Assembly: GCF_026191375.1 (NCBI RefSeq)
Contig: NZ_JAODTL010000008.1
Span: 1-61,915 of the forward strand
From: Marinomonas pontica
Lineage (GTDB): Bacteria > Pseudomonadota > Gammaproteobacteria > Pseudomonadales > Marinomonadaceae
Length of the DNA: 61,915 nt
Direction: 5' to 3'
The notes beneath the pieces are model-generated. The model did not search any database. It saw only the letters and a list, made by a program, of their open reading frames with translations, and was not told the origin of the DNA. Below, piece after piece: positions 28,590-37,322 of this stretch. Each line of letters begins with the position of its first letter. Position 1 is the first letter of the stretch. Made by a program: the position numbers and the translations under genes.

Positions 28590-29453
28590 TTATTTCATGA
28601 GCACATCAATATCCGACGCATCATGACGCTCTTCCAGTTTCGCTCCGTCGCCAAAAGATTTATTCACAATGCGTCCGCGCTGCACGGCTGGACGTTGCTC
28701 AATGGCTTTTGCCCAACGCAACACGTTTTTATAGCTGGTTACATCCAAAAATTCTGCGGCATCGTACAAGTTACCCAAAACTAAATTGCCGTACCAAGGC
28801 CAAATGGCGATATCCGCGATTGAGTATTCGTCGCCCGCCATGTAAGTGTTCTTAGCTAACTGCTTATCCAAGACATCTAACTGACGTTTGGTTTCCATGG
28901 TAAAGCGATCAATCGGATATTGCATTTTAGTCGGCGCATACGCATAAAAATGACCAAAGCCGCCCCCTAAATACGGCGCAGAACCCATTTGCCAGAACAG
29001 CCAATTACGACATTCCGTTTTTGCCGCTAGGTCTTTTGGTATCAAGGCATCAAATTTTTCAGCCAAATACTGCAAAATAGAACCCGACTCAAACACACGA
29101 GTCGGTGGCGTTGTGCTGTGATCCATCAACGCAGGGATTTTAGAGTTTGGGTTAATCTCGACAAAGCCAGAACCAAACTGATTACCTTCGCCAATGTTAA
29201 TCAAATACGCGTCGTATTCAGCAGCACTGATTCCTAGCGCCAATAGCTCTTCCAGCATAATGGTGACTTTTTGGCCGTTTGGTGTCGCCAACGAATGCAA
29301 CTGCAGTGGATGCTTTCCAACGGGTAATACCTTTTCATGGGTGGCGCCTGAAACAGGACGATTGATGCTGGCAAATTTGCCACCGCTTTCAGCATCCCAC
29401 GTCCATACTTTTGGTGGCACATAGTCTTGATTCAACTTGGTATCAGAACTCAT
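28590..29453 (-). CDS. yghU: glutathione S-transferase YghU (disulphide-bond oxidoreductase)
   Basis: A 287-residue GST close to E. coli YghU (288). The N-terminal arm with KLNQDYVPPKVW and the thioredoxin-like domain with HSLATPNGQKVTIMLEE are typical, as are NPNSKIPALMDHS and FESGSILQYLAEKF (glutathione-binding ESGSI). The YghU/YfcG group works as glutathione-dependent disulphide-bond reductases rather than classic conjugating GSTs. It is soluble. It sits 45 bp after fpr on the same strand, so both may be in one redox-stress operon. Confidence 0.95.
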   Translation of the reverse strand: MSSDTKLNQDYVPPKVWTWDAESGGKFASINRPVSGATHEKVLPVGKHPLQLHSLATPNGQKVTIMLEELLALGISAAEYDAYLINIGEGNQFGSGFVEINPNSKIPALMDHSTTPPTRVFESGSILQYLAEKFDALIPKDLAAKTECRNWLFWQMGSAPYLGGGFGHFYAYAPTKMQYPIDRFTMETKRQLDVLDKQLAKNTYMAGDEYSIADIAIWPWYGNLVLGNLYDAAEFLDVTSYKNVLRWAKAIEQRPAVQRGRIVNKSFGDGAKLEERHDASDIDVLMK

Positions 29454-29498
29454 AACATCTCCTAAAATTCTTTCTGGGTAGAAGAAAAGCTTCCACGC

Positions 29499-30275
29499 TT
29501 AATGTTCAACAAACGCTCGCTCGATCACATAATCCCCAGGTACACCAATTTTTGGGGACTCATGAAACCCCAACTCATCCAATAAAGCGGACGTGTCTTT
29601 TAGCATACTCGGACTGCCGCAAATCATGGCTCGGTCGTGCTCTGGGTTTAACTGAGGCAAGCCAATATCTTCAGCTAATTTGCCACTGCGAATCAAGTCC
29701 GTCAGGCGCCCTTGGTTCCGAAAGGCTTCGCGAGTGACTGTCGGATAATAAATCAGTTTTTCACGTACTTGCTCACCAAAAAATTCGTTGTCGGGCAATT
29801 CCTTTTCTATAAAGTCCGCATACGCCAACTCGCTTACATGACGAACACCATGAATCAGCACAATTTTTTCGTACTGCTCATAAGCATCAAAATCTTGAAT
29901 GACGCTTAAAAAAGGCGCTAAACCCGTGCCCGTTGATAACAAATACAGATGCTTACCTGGGTGTAAATCACGCGTTACCAACGTGCCTGTGGGTTTGCGA
30001 CTGACCAAGACTTCGTCGCCGACTTCCAAGTGCTGCAAGCGTGAAGTCAACGGCCCATTGGGTACCTTGATACTGAAAAATTCCAAATGCTCTTCGTAAT
30101 TCGGACTCGCTATACTGTAAGCACGCATCAAAGGACGCGTCTCTGTTTCTAACCCAATCATGACAAACTGACCATTATCGAATCGCAAGCTTGGATTACG
30201 TGTGGTTTTAAAGCTGAACAAATTGTCGTCCCAATGGTGAACGCTCAACACGCGTTCGGTCGCAAAAGCACTCAT
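29499..30275 (-). CDS. fpr: ferredoxin/flavodoxin-NADP(+) reductase
   Basis: A 258-residue FAD protein of the Fpr family. FAD-binding RAYSIAS and the NADP-binding TGTGLAPFLSVIQ are present. The C-terminal DYVIERAFVEH ends in the aromatic-residue tail typical of bacterial Fpr. It moves electrons between NADPH and ferredoxin or flavodoxin in the cytoplasm, supporting oxidative-stress defence and iron-sulphur repair. yghU follows. A perfect inverted repeat 85-99 bp upstream (30360-30374) may be an operator; in relatives fpr is controlled by SoxR or LysR-type FinR, neither of which is adjacent. Confidence 0.95.
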   Translation of the reverse strand: MSAFATERVLSVHHWDDNLFSFKTTRNPSLRFDNGQFVMIGLETETRPLMRAYSIASPNYEEHLEFFSIKVPNGPLTSRLQHLEVGDEVLVSRKPTGTLVTRDLHPGKHLYLLSTGTGLAPFLSVIQDFDAYEQYEKIVLIHGVRHVSELAYADFIEKELPDNEFFGEQVREKLIYYPTVTREAFRNQGRLTDLIRSGKLAEDIGLPQLNPEHDRAMICGSPSMLKDTSALLDELGFHESPKIGVPGDYVIERAFVEH

Positions 30276-30359
30276 ACCTTCCCCTAATAAATACGCTGAT
30301 TGCCATGAATACTATTAGACAACCCTATATTTATATAATCGATAATTTAAATGACTTTA

Positions 30360-30374
30360 ATATGCTGAGCATAT
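30360..30374. promoter_or_regulatory. inverted repeat upstream of fpr
   Basis: ATATGC-TGA-GCATAT is a perfect 6-bp-arm dyad in the fpr/msrA divergent region. It could be an operator; there is no specific consensus match. Confidence 0.35.
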
Positions 30375-30559
30375 ATAGAATAACGATTTAAACAGCATGA
30401 CATCCAAATGGGCAGCAAATACGTTAAGAAATAGGAAGGTAAAATTCATTGTAAGAAAAGTGCTCTGCTGTACGTCAAAGAGTCAGCAGCATGAAAAAGA
30501 CGCTATGGCTAACCGCGTTATCGATCCGGTGCGCTCACAGGATAATAAGGACACTCAAC

Positions 30560-31186
30560 ATGAAAACTCGACATTTACTCAGTAACACTTTCGGTTTATT
30601 GCTGCTCGGCGGAGCGGTCTCTTTTAGCGGCTTATCACACGCCGCACCACAAACCATGATCGTCGCTGGCGGTTGCTTTTGGTGTGTAGAATCGGATTTT
30701 GAAGCCGTACAAGGCGTCAGCGATGTTGTCTCTGGGTACATCGGAGGAGACACGGAAAACCCAACCTATAAACAAGTATCGTCGGGAAAAACCGGCCACT
30801 TTGAGGCCGTTGAAATTCACTTTGATGATGACGTGGTTTCACTAAAAGCATTAGCAGACTATTTCTGGAAAACCATCGACCCAACCGACGCAGAAGGCCA
30901 ATTCTGCGACAAAGGCTCACCTTACAAAACCGCAATGTTCTACCAAAATGCCGAACAAAAAGCCGTCTTCGACGCGTCTTTAGCCAAAGTGATCAACACC
31001 AAGCCGTTTAAGAATGACGTGGTGACAGAAATCCTACCAGCAACAACCTTCTACCCAGCAGAGGAATATCACCAAAGTTACTACACTAAAAACCCGCTTC
31101 ATTATGCTTACTACCGAGCAAGTTGTGGTCGAGATAATAAACTTGAGCGCCTTTGGGGCGAAGTGGCCAGCAAGAAATACCATTAA
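30560..31186 (+). CDS. msrA: periplasmic peptide-methionine (S)-S-oxide reductase
   Basis: A 208-residue MsrA. Start at the ATG at 30560 (AAGG upstream) gives a signal peptide of about 26 residues ending at an AxA-type site (SHA|APQ). The catalytic motif GCFWCVE lies near residue 38, and later segments match MsrA: GYIGGDTENPTYKQVSSG, and YPAEEYHQ with the downstream resolving Cys in YYRASCGRDNK. It reduces methionine S-sulphoxide in envelope proteins, taking electrons from a membrane or thioredoxin-like system. No MsrB is adjacent. It is divergent from fpr. Confidence 0.93.
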   Translation: MKTRHLLSNTFGLLLLGGAVSFSGLSHAAPQTMIVAGGCFWCVESDFEAVQGVSDVVSGYIGGDTENPTYKQVSSGKTGHFEAVEIHFDDDVVSLKALADYFWKTIDPTDAEGQFCDKGSPYKTAMFYQNAEQKAVFDASLAKVINTKPFKNDVVTEILPATTFYPAEEYHQSYYTKNPLHYAYYRASCGRDNKLERLWGEVASKKYH

Positions 31187-31195
31187 CAGCAAAGC

Positions 31196-31229
31196 AGAGT
31201 GCACGCCTGCGTATTTTCGTGTGCGCTCT
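31196..31229 (+). terminator. candidate terminator of msrA
   Basis: Arms 31196-31206 and 31219-31229 pair at 9 of 11 positions, followed by ACTTTT. It lies 10 bp after the msrA stop. Confidence 0.5.
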
Positions 31230-31393
31230 CACTTTTCTAAGTATCAGCAAAACGTTTTTTCCCTCGATTTTGCGCATAGAAATTGAAGCAAATAGGTAAA
31301 CCACGTCGAAAAGCTAGCCATCTTAGCCTCCCTATATCAGAGTAAAAACTCAACTCGCGGAGTTCTATCTCAGTAACGAAAAGGAGTTTTACG

Positions 31394-31963
31394 ATGAAAA
31401 AAATCATTCCAATCCTTGCGGGCAGCATGGTTATCGCCTCGTTAAGTACCGCCGCAAAGGCGCAAGACATGACAGAAAATAACAGCGGTTTTTATGTTGG
31501 TGGTAATTATGGGTATCTCAAAGTAGACAGTGATGATGACTTTGACGACAACAACGACATGGTTCAAGGCGTAGTCGGCTATCGCTTGAACTCGTTTCTT
31601 GCTTTGGAAGGCAGTTACATTGATTTCGGTAAATATGGTGGCCGCGCCGCGAACGCAGAAACCACGGGTTACACTGCGGCTCTAAAAGGCACCATCCCGA
31701 TCACTCAGACAGTAGAAGTGTTCGCTAAAGCTGGCCAGCTCTGGCACAAAACCGACTACAATATTGCCTCGGTTTCCGGCCACTCAGACGATCGCAGTTT
31801 GTTCGCTGGTGCTGGTGTCAACTTTAACGTCACAGAAAACTTATTGCTAAATGCACAATACACCTGGTACGACGTTGACCTAAACGCAGACAACGTCAGC
31901 TCTGATTCAAAGTTCAAAACCGACTTCAACCAAGCCAGTGTCGGTGCAGAATACCGTTTTTAA
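31394..31963 (+). CDS. outer-membrane beta-barrel protein (OmpA-like porin family)
   Basis: A 189-residue protein. A signal peptide (residues 1-23, AKA|QDM) precedes a mature domain of eight alternating hydrophobic strands ending in a C-terminal Phe (ASVGAEYRF), the signal used for insertion by the BAM machinery. It resembles the small OmpA/OmpX-type eight-stranded porin-like barrels (Opacity/OmpA beta-barrel). No periplasmic OmpA peptidoglycan-binding domain is present. An AAGGAG site precedes the start. The role (adhesion, stress or structure) is unknown. Confidence 0.85.
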   Translation: MKKIIPILAGSMVIASLSTAAKAQDMTENNSGFYVGGNYGYLKVDSDDDFDDNNDMVQGVVGYRLNSFLALEGSYIDFGKYGGRAANAETTGYTAALKGTIPITQTVEVFAKAGQLWHKTDYNIASVSGHSDDRSLFAGAGVNFNVTENLLLNAQYTWYDVDLNADNVSSDSKFKTDFNQASVGAEYRF

Positions 31964-31983
31964 TCCCCATTTCCTCCAATCCC

Positions 31984-32023
31984 AGAAGAAGACAGGCGTC
32001 ATCGAGCCTGTCTTCTTCTTTTT
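31984..32023 (+). terminator. terminator after the barrel gene
   Basis: A perfect 14-bp stem (31984-31997 / 32006-32019) is followed by a T-run at 32017-32023. It is a strong rho-independent terminator. Confidence 0.92.
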
Positions 32024-32099
32024 ATGCACAATCCCCCGCGATGGGTCTTTGACCCTTTGGCGCTAAGCCTCTAGTATCTATGCATCTCATTTTCAAAAG

Positions 32100-32846
32100 A
32101 TGTCGACTATGAACCCCATTCTGCAAGCTCAAACCAACCATAAATCCATTCGCCAATACACCCAACAACCGATTGATGACGCCTTACTCAAACAGCTGAT
32201 ACAAGCCGCCCAAGGTGCCGCTTCTTCCAGTTTTATTCAGGCATATTCTTTGATCCAAGTGTCCAACAAAGACAACCGTCAAAAGATGGCGGCGTTGGCC
32301 GGTGGTCAAAAATGGGTCGAATCAGCTGCCGAATTTCTAGTAATTTGCGCGGATTTAACCCGAGTGGAACATTGCAGCATAGAGCAAGGATTAGGCGAAC
32401 TCGAAGGCAACACTGAACATTTTATCGCAGCGACAACCGACGCCACGTTTTTTGCGCAAAACCTCATGTTAGGAGCGGAATCCGTTGGCCTTGGTGCCGT
32501 GTTTATTGGCGGCATTCGTAACGACCCCGCACAAGTTGCCGACATACTTAATTTGCCAAAACACGTTTACCCTATATTTGGCCTGTGCCTTGGTTATCCC
32601 GATGCACAACCAGACATCAAACCGCGTTTGCCTGTCGATGTTATCCTTCATAAAGACAGTTACGACAGCCGCCGTTGCGCAGAAAATGTAAAAGCTTACG
32701 ACGCACAAATGCAAGCCTATTACCAAAGCCGTGGCGACAATCAAAAAACCAGTAACTGGTCAGAACAAACCGCCGCCGCAGTGCAAAAGAAAAAGCGCGA
32801 ACACATGTTAAGCTTTTTGCAACAACAAGGTTTTTTAAAGCGTTAA
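32100..32846 (+). CDS. nfsA: oxygen-insensitive NADPH nitroreductase NfsA
   Basis: A 248-residue FMN-dependent nitroreductase of the NfsA type. Diagnostic stretches are HKSIRQYTQQPIDD at the start, AASSSFIQAYS, then GGQKWVESAAEF, and FGLCLGYPDAQPDIKPRLP. It reduces nitroaromatics and quinones by two electrons. The start could be the ATG at 32100 or 32109; neither has a strong ribosome site. It precedes a peroxiredoxin gene by 34 bp in the same direction, so a stress-response operon is plausible. Confidence 0.92.
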   Translation: MSTMNPILQAQTNHKSIRQYTQQPIDDALLKQLIQAAQGAASSSFIQAYSLIQVSNKDNRQKMAALAGGQKWVESAAEFLVICADLTRVEHCSIEQGLGELEGNTEHFIAATTDATFFAQNLMLGAESVGLGAVFIGGIRNDPAQVADILNLPKHVYPIFGLCLGYPDAQPDIKPRLPVDVILHKDSYDSRRCAENVKAYDAQMQAYYQSRGDNQKTSNWSEQTAAAVQKKKREHMLSFLQQQGFLKR

Positions 32847-32880
32847 TCTCTATATTGTATTTATCAACTGAGGAAAGCAC

Positions 32881-33404
32881 ATGATCACTAATGTCCCAAA
32901 CGTTATCTTTAAAACACGTGTACGCAATGAAGAACTGGGTGGACCAAACCCATTCGAATGGAAAGATGTCGCAACCGCAGATTTATTCGACAACAAAAAC
33001 GTTGTTGTTTTTCTTTGCCAGGCGCCTTTACACCAACGTGCTCAACGTCTCACTTACCACGCTATGAAGCGCTGTACGAAGAATTCAAAGCCCAAGGCGT
33101 AGACGCGGTAATTTGTGTTTCTGTGAACGATGCATTTGTGATGTTCCAATGGGGCAAAAGCCAAAACGCGAAAAACGTTTTCCTTCTGCCTGACGGCAAC
33201 GGCGACTTTACTCGTAAAATGGGCATGCTGGTTAAAAAAGACAACTTAGGTTTTGGTATGCGCAGCTGGCGTTACGCAATGTACGTTGAAAACGGCGAAA
33301 TCAAAAAAATGTTCTCTGAAGCAGGTTTCCAAGACGACGCGCCAAGCGACCCATTTGAAGTGTCTGATGCCGACACCATGCTGAATTACTTAAAAAGCCG
33401 TTAA
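32881..33404 (+). pseudogene. peroxiredoxin (Prx5/redoxin type), frameshifted
   Basis: The start (ATG at 32881 after AGGAAA) encodes a typical Prx5 N-terminus ([20 protein letters not shown]) up to ..NVVVF. The catalytic part then continues in another frame as [19 protein letters not shown], with the peroxidatic Cys in FTPTCS, and ends at 33404. One additional base in the T5 run at 33008-33012 restores a 174-residue protein of the family's usual length. Such enzymes reduce peroxides with thiol donors. The homopolymer position and intact remainder point to a sequence error; a real mutation is the alternative. The gene follows nfsA. Confidence 0.87.
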
Positions 33405-33437
33405 TTCAAACGGCTATTTTTTATGCGCACAACGAAC

Positions 33438-33469
33438 AGCAGGCTGTCGTCATAAAAGCCTGCTTTTTT
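33438..33469 (+). terminator. terminator after the peroxiredoxin gene
   Basis: Arms AGCAGGCT (33438-33445) and AGCCTGCT (33457-33464) are followed by a T-run to 33469. Confidence 0.82.
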
Positions 33470-33488
33470 GCCACACTCTTGTAAACGA

Positions 33489-34723
33489 TTAAGATAAACG
33501 CCCGACCGGTGACAGCGCATCAAGCAACTCGCTGCTTTCGCCTTCCATAACTTGCATCAACAATTCCGCGGTGGTCGGCCCCAAGGTAAAGCCTTGATGT
33601 CCATGCCCAAAGTGAAACCATAGGCCTTTATGATGTGGCGCTTCACCCACAAGAGGCAGCATATCGGGCATGCAAGGACGAGTTCCCATCCATTGCGGCT
33701 CTTTTACTTGTTCCCCTAAATCGATGATTTCACTCAATGCCACAGCACCACGTTTTAGCTGCCTTGTGTCTATCGGTGCATTTCGCGGCACCAAAGCCGC
33801 CCCCGTTGTCACTCTTAACCCTTTTATCATCGGCGCTGCCAATACACCATTTTCCACGTCTAAAAATGGCCGTTGTAGTGTTTTTGGCGCATTAAAATGA
33901 CCATGATAACCACGCTTGTATACCATAGGAATTCGATAACCAAAACGCGATAACAGCTCTGGTGACCACGGCCCTAGCGCCACCACCACTTGCTCCGCTT
34001 TCAGTTCCCCTTCACTGGTGAGAATCTGCCAACCCGATACTGTGTGCTGCAACGTATTTGCCTCTCCCGTGACAAATCGGCCTCCACGTTTAACGAATAA
34101 GTCACAATAGGCTTCGGTCAACTCTCCCGGCGAAGAACAGCTCCAGCTTTGCGTAAAATGCACAGCGCCTGCTGGGCTTTCTTCAAAGCAGGCTCTTCTT
34201 TCAGATAACGCTTGCCATCAAAAATATCGGACAGGACACCATATTCTTGCCTAAGGAAAGCAGCCTTTTTAGCGGCTTTTTCAAACGCCTTTTCGTTGCG
34301 ATGCAACATAACCAGACCACGATGGCGTATTAACGATTCAGCCTTAGCATCACGGATTAAAGATCGATGATCTTCGGTAGAGCGCGCCACTAACCGCGAA
34401 TAGAATTGAGAGATATGTGCGTGTTTTTCAGGGGAAGAGTAGCGGAAATACGACCACAGAGCCGGCGCCATTTGTACTACACCGCGCATTTTCCACGTCA
34501 CGTCGTTACTTATTTCCAGCGCATATTTAAATAGCGTCACCAAGTCTCTTGGCAAAGCATACGGTTCTGCCGCCTCAACTTGGATCATCCCCGCGTTACC
34601 GTAACTGGTTTCTAACCCTGCGCCCTTACGATCAACAATGGTAACCTGATGACCACGAGCTTGCAGCGCTAAGGCACTGCTCACACCAACCATTCCCGCA
34701 CCCAGAACAAGAAATTCCGCCAT
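33489..34723 (-). pseudogene. D-amino-acid dehydrogenase-like FAD oxidoreductase (DadA/DAO family), frameshifted
   Basis: The N-terminal frame has the dinucleotide motif LGAGMVGVSSALAL and continues to ..LKEEPAL. The C-terminal frame begins in the overlap and resumes with EESPAGAVHFTQSWSCSSPGE and runs to the end with GFTLGPTTAELL. One added base near the A3 run at 34185-34187 restores about 411 residues. The family oxidises D-amino acids or related amines at a flavin. It is encoded downstream of a LysR gene on the same strand, 97 bp away, which may control it. The substrate is uncertain; DadA-like is the nearest family. A sequence error is likely but not proven. Confidence 0.83.
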
Positions 34724-34820
34724 ACCCGACCTCTACACCATTCCAATTAGCCAATAAAAACAATCTACTCCTCCCCCAAGAGTAAGTGAATATCCTTATA
34801 CCGCCAGTTTCATTGCTATT

Positions 34821-35792
34821 CTATGAATCGCCACTTTCGAATACGTCTTCCGACACAAAACCTTGCTCGACTAATTGGGTCAAAAGCGCCCTTGTGCGCT
34901 CTCGAAACATATCCCGCAAAAGACGCACGGTTGGTGTAATGGATTGGCGGCTCGGGCTAATTAACCAAAGCTCACCTTGGGGGATTTTATAATCAGGCAT
35001 AAGAGAAACCACTCGACCAGCCAGTAAATCACGCGAAATATCCAATGAGGACTTTATTGCCACACCTTTTCCAGCCACACACCAACGTCTTACCAAGTCG
35101 CCGTCGTTCGCGGCACAATAGGCTTTGGGCTTAATTTTGTAAGATTTATCTGCGCCTGACTCGTTACCTGACTCTTTGTATGAGAAGTGCCAAGTGTCGT
35201 TCAAAATATTTTGCAGCTGATAAAACAATCCTTGGTGATTGAGCAAATCTTTAGGGTGTTTGGGCGTACCGTGTTTTTCCAAATACATGGGACTGGCCAC
35301 CAATAATCGAGGCACATTACATATTTTAAAACCGTACAAATTTGAATCCGCAGGCGCGCCATAACGCAGAGCGACATCCAACGCATCTCGATAGAAATCA
35401 ATATTACTGTCACTAATGTGCGCTCTTAACGTGACTTGTGGATACTGTTCCATAAAATCATCTACCCAAGGGATCGCGATGTTTCGCCCCAAATCAGACG
35501 ATACCGCTAAACGAATTTCCCCGCTGATGATATCCAAATCGTTATGAATGGTTTGCTTCGCTTGGTCCAGCATCGACAGAGCCGCCGTGCATTGTGGTAA
35601 ATAACGCTCACCCGCTGTCGACAATCGAAGGTGCCGTGTGGTGCGCACAAACAGCTCAACACCAAGCGCCGCCTCCACTCGTTTAACCGCAGCGCTGGCG
35701 GTTGCCATTTGCATGTCTAAATGTGTAGCCGCCGCGGTAATACTTCGACACTCCGCCACTTTTAACACAACACGAAGATCCTCTAACTGCAT
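34821..35792 (-). CDS. LysR-family transcriptional regulator
   Basis: A 323-residue LysR regulator with start at 35792 (ATG, AGGGG upstream); a longer frame to 35834 lacks a ribosome site. The winged HTH is residues 1-65 (MQLEDLRVVLKVAECRSITAA..), of the CrgA/AaeR-like subgroup in which it looks typical; the co-inducer domain follows to the end. It is divergent from an NfsB-type nitroreductase and upstream of the D-amino-acid dehydrogenase relative. A perfect 25-bp palindrome in the divergent gap (35826-35850) may be its binding site. The effector is unknown. Confidence 0.9.
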   Translation of the reverse strand: MQLEDLRVVLKVAECRSITAAATHLDMQMATASAAVKRVEAALGVELFVRTTRHLRLSTAGERYLPQCTAALSMLDQAKQTIHNDLDIISGEIRLAVSSDLGRNIAIPWVDDFMEQYPQVTLRAHISDSNIDFYRDALDVALRYGAPADSNLYGFKICNVPRLLVASPMYLEKHGTPKHPKDLLNHQGLFYQLQNILNDTWHFSYKESGNESGADKSYKIKPKAYCAANDGDLVRRWCVAGKGVAIKSSLDISRDLLAGRVVSLMPDYKIPQGELWLISPSRQSITPTVRLLRDMFRERTRALLTQLVEQGFVSEDVFESGDS

Positions 35793-35825
35793 GGCAACCC
35801 CTTTTTTAGCGAAAAACACAGACAT

Positions 35826-35850
35826 TATTATCAAATATAATTTGATAATA
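35826..35850. promoter_or_regulatory. perfect 25-bp palindrome between the LysR gene and nfsB
   Basis: Arms TATTATCAAAT (35826-35836) and ATTTGATAATA (35840-35850) are exact inverted copies around ATA. It lies 34 bp before the LysR start and 97 bp before nfsB. The TCAAAT..ATTTGA core has the T-N11-A-like dyad character of LysR sites, so it is the best candidate operator for this regulator. Confidence 0.65.
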
Positions 35851-35946
35851 ATTCAATAAAAACCCTGTTTTTCATTCGATAAAGCCTAGTTACCATAGCG
35901 CCAACTTGCTCGAACCAGAGCGTCACTACTTTTCATGGAGACAAAC

Positions 35947-36600
35947 ATGTCACACCAAATTATTACCGATCTAGAAAGTCGTCACACTACCAAACAATAC
36001 GATGCATCAAAGCGCATTTCTCAAGCTGACTTAGAGGTAATCTATGAAGCCATGCGCCTATCACCATCTTCTATCAACTCTCAACCTTGGAAATTTATCG
36101 TGATTGAAAGTGATGAAGCCAAACAACGCTTCCACGATACCTTTGCAAACAAATTCCAGTTCAACCAAAAGCACGCGAAAGACGCTTCGCACATCATCCT
36201 ATTTGCTCACAAAACGCATTATAGCCGTGATGACTACGCTAATGTTGTTGATAAAGGAATTGAAGATGGCCGCACTAAACCAGAAAACAGAGAACAAGCC
36301 TTTGGTGGGTTTGCTTTCGCAGAAATGAACATGGATGAAAACGGCAACAATTCAGCATGGACAAAAGCCCAAACCTACATAGCGCTTGGAAACACCATGC
36401 ACGTAGCAGCACGTTTAGGCATTGATTCAACACCAATGGAAGGGGTCGATCACGAACTAATTCGTGAATTATTCCCAGAGCTTGAAGGTTACCAATGTGA
36501 TGTGGCGCTGGCTATCGGCTATCACCACAAAGACGAAGACTACAACGCCGCGTTACCAAAATCTCGCCTAGCGATGTCGGATGTAGTGACTGTGCTTTAA
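35947..36600 (+). CDS. nfsB: NfsB-type NAD(P)H nitroreductase
   Basis: A 217-residue flavin nitroreductase, the same length as E. coli NfsB. Matching features are RHTTKQYDASKRIS, then the FMN-binding SPSSINSQPWKFIV, DASHIILFAHKTH and GNTMHVAARLGIDSTPMEG, ending with LPKSRL. The start at 35947 follows GGAGACAAAC; an upstream in-frame ATG at 35935 overlaps this site. It reduces nitro groups and quinones with NAD(P)H in the cytoplasm. It is divergent from a LysR gene, separated by a strong palindrome, so regulation by that LysR is inferred. Confidence 0.93.
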   Translation: MSHQIITDLESRHTTKQYDASKRISQADLEVIYEAMRLSPSSINSQPWKFIVIESDEAKQRFHDTFANKFQFNQKHAKDASHIILFAHKTHYSRDDYANVVDKGIEDGRTKPENREQAFGGFAFAEMNMDENGNNSAWTKAQTYIALGNTMHVAARLGIDSTPMEGVDHELIRELFPELEGYQCDVALAIGYHHKDEDYNAALPKSRLAMSDVVTVL

Positions 36601-36617
36601 AGCCTATTTAAAAAAGC

Positions 36618-36654
36618 AAAAAGAGCAAGCCACGTAAGTGACTTGCTCTTTTTT
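36618..36654 (+). terminator. terminator of nfsB
   Basis: A 12-bp stem (36618-36629 / 36642-36653) is followed by T residues. The symmetric A/T flanks let it also act for the opposite-strand DUF924 gene. Confidence 0.88.
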
Positions 36655-36698
36655 ATATTCAAAAATACCGCACGCAAAATAAGCTAAATACACTATTA

Positions 36699-37234
36699 TT
36701 AAAAACTAGAATTTGGTTCAGCCAAAAACTCCAACTCTTCATAAGACGATTTTCTGCCTAAAATGGCATTTCTGTGTGGATAACGGCCGAAACGATCCAC
36801 AATTTTTTTGTGTTTTAATTCAAAATCCAAATTATTCACTATGCCCAAGTCGCTAAATAATTTAACGGCTTCTTCGTGAATTACGGAGGATTCACTGTGC
36901 ATATAAGGCATGTATAAAAGCTTCTCTCGGTGGGAGACAATTCCAAGTCCAATCCATGAAAAACAGCAACTTGAGCCAGCGCCAAAGCCATCGAGTCAGC
37001 CGCAAAAGCGTCTGGGTGGTCGCGGTAAATATTACGGGAAAATTGGTCTAATAAGATTATTTCAGCCAAGGCGCCTTTTGAAGAATGGCGCCAAGCAGAC
37101 AATTCACCTTGAACCGCTTGGCGATGTAATTTGCCAAATCGAGTTACGATTTCGTTGTCAAAATTGGTGTCTTTTTTAAACCATAATTCAGGTTCAATTT
37201 CCGTAAACCAAAAATCCAAAACCTCTTGATACAT
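36699..37234 (-). pseudogene. DUF924-family protein, frameshifted
   Basis: Starting at 37234 (ATG after GGAGCTAAAGTG), the first frame encodes a DUF924 protein with EVLDFWF and LDQFSRNIYRDHPDAFAADSMALALA, ending in HGLDLELSPTER. The second frame continues YMPYMHSESSVIHEEAVKLF and RFGRYPHRNAILGR to 36699. One added base in the A4 run at 36916-36919 joins them into 178 residues, close to the family length. DUF924 is related to tetratricopeptide-like helices and has no established role. The single indel in a homopolymer suggests a sequence error. Confidence 0.8.
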
Positions 37235-37272
37235 CACTTTAGCTCCAAATTGACCAAGCAAGTAGAAATATA

Positions 37273-37302
37273 GTGCTTGGAACCGTTATATTCCAATCAC
37301 TG
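37273..37302 (-). terminator. candidate terminator of the hutUHIG operon
   Basis: Arms AGTGCTTGGAA (37273-37283) and TTCCAATCACT (37292-37302) pair with one mismatch, 21 bp beyond the hutG stop. The T content downstream is low, so confidence is moderate. Confidence 0.45.
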
Positions 37303-37322
37303 TACTTTTAATCGTAGGCAAT

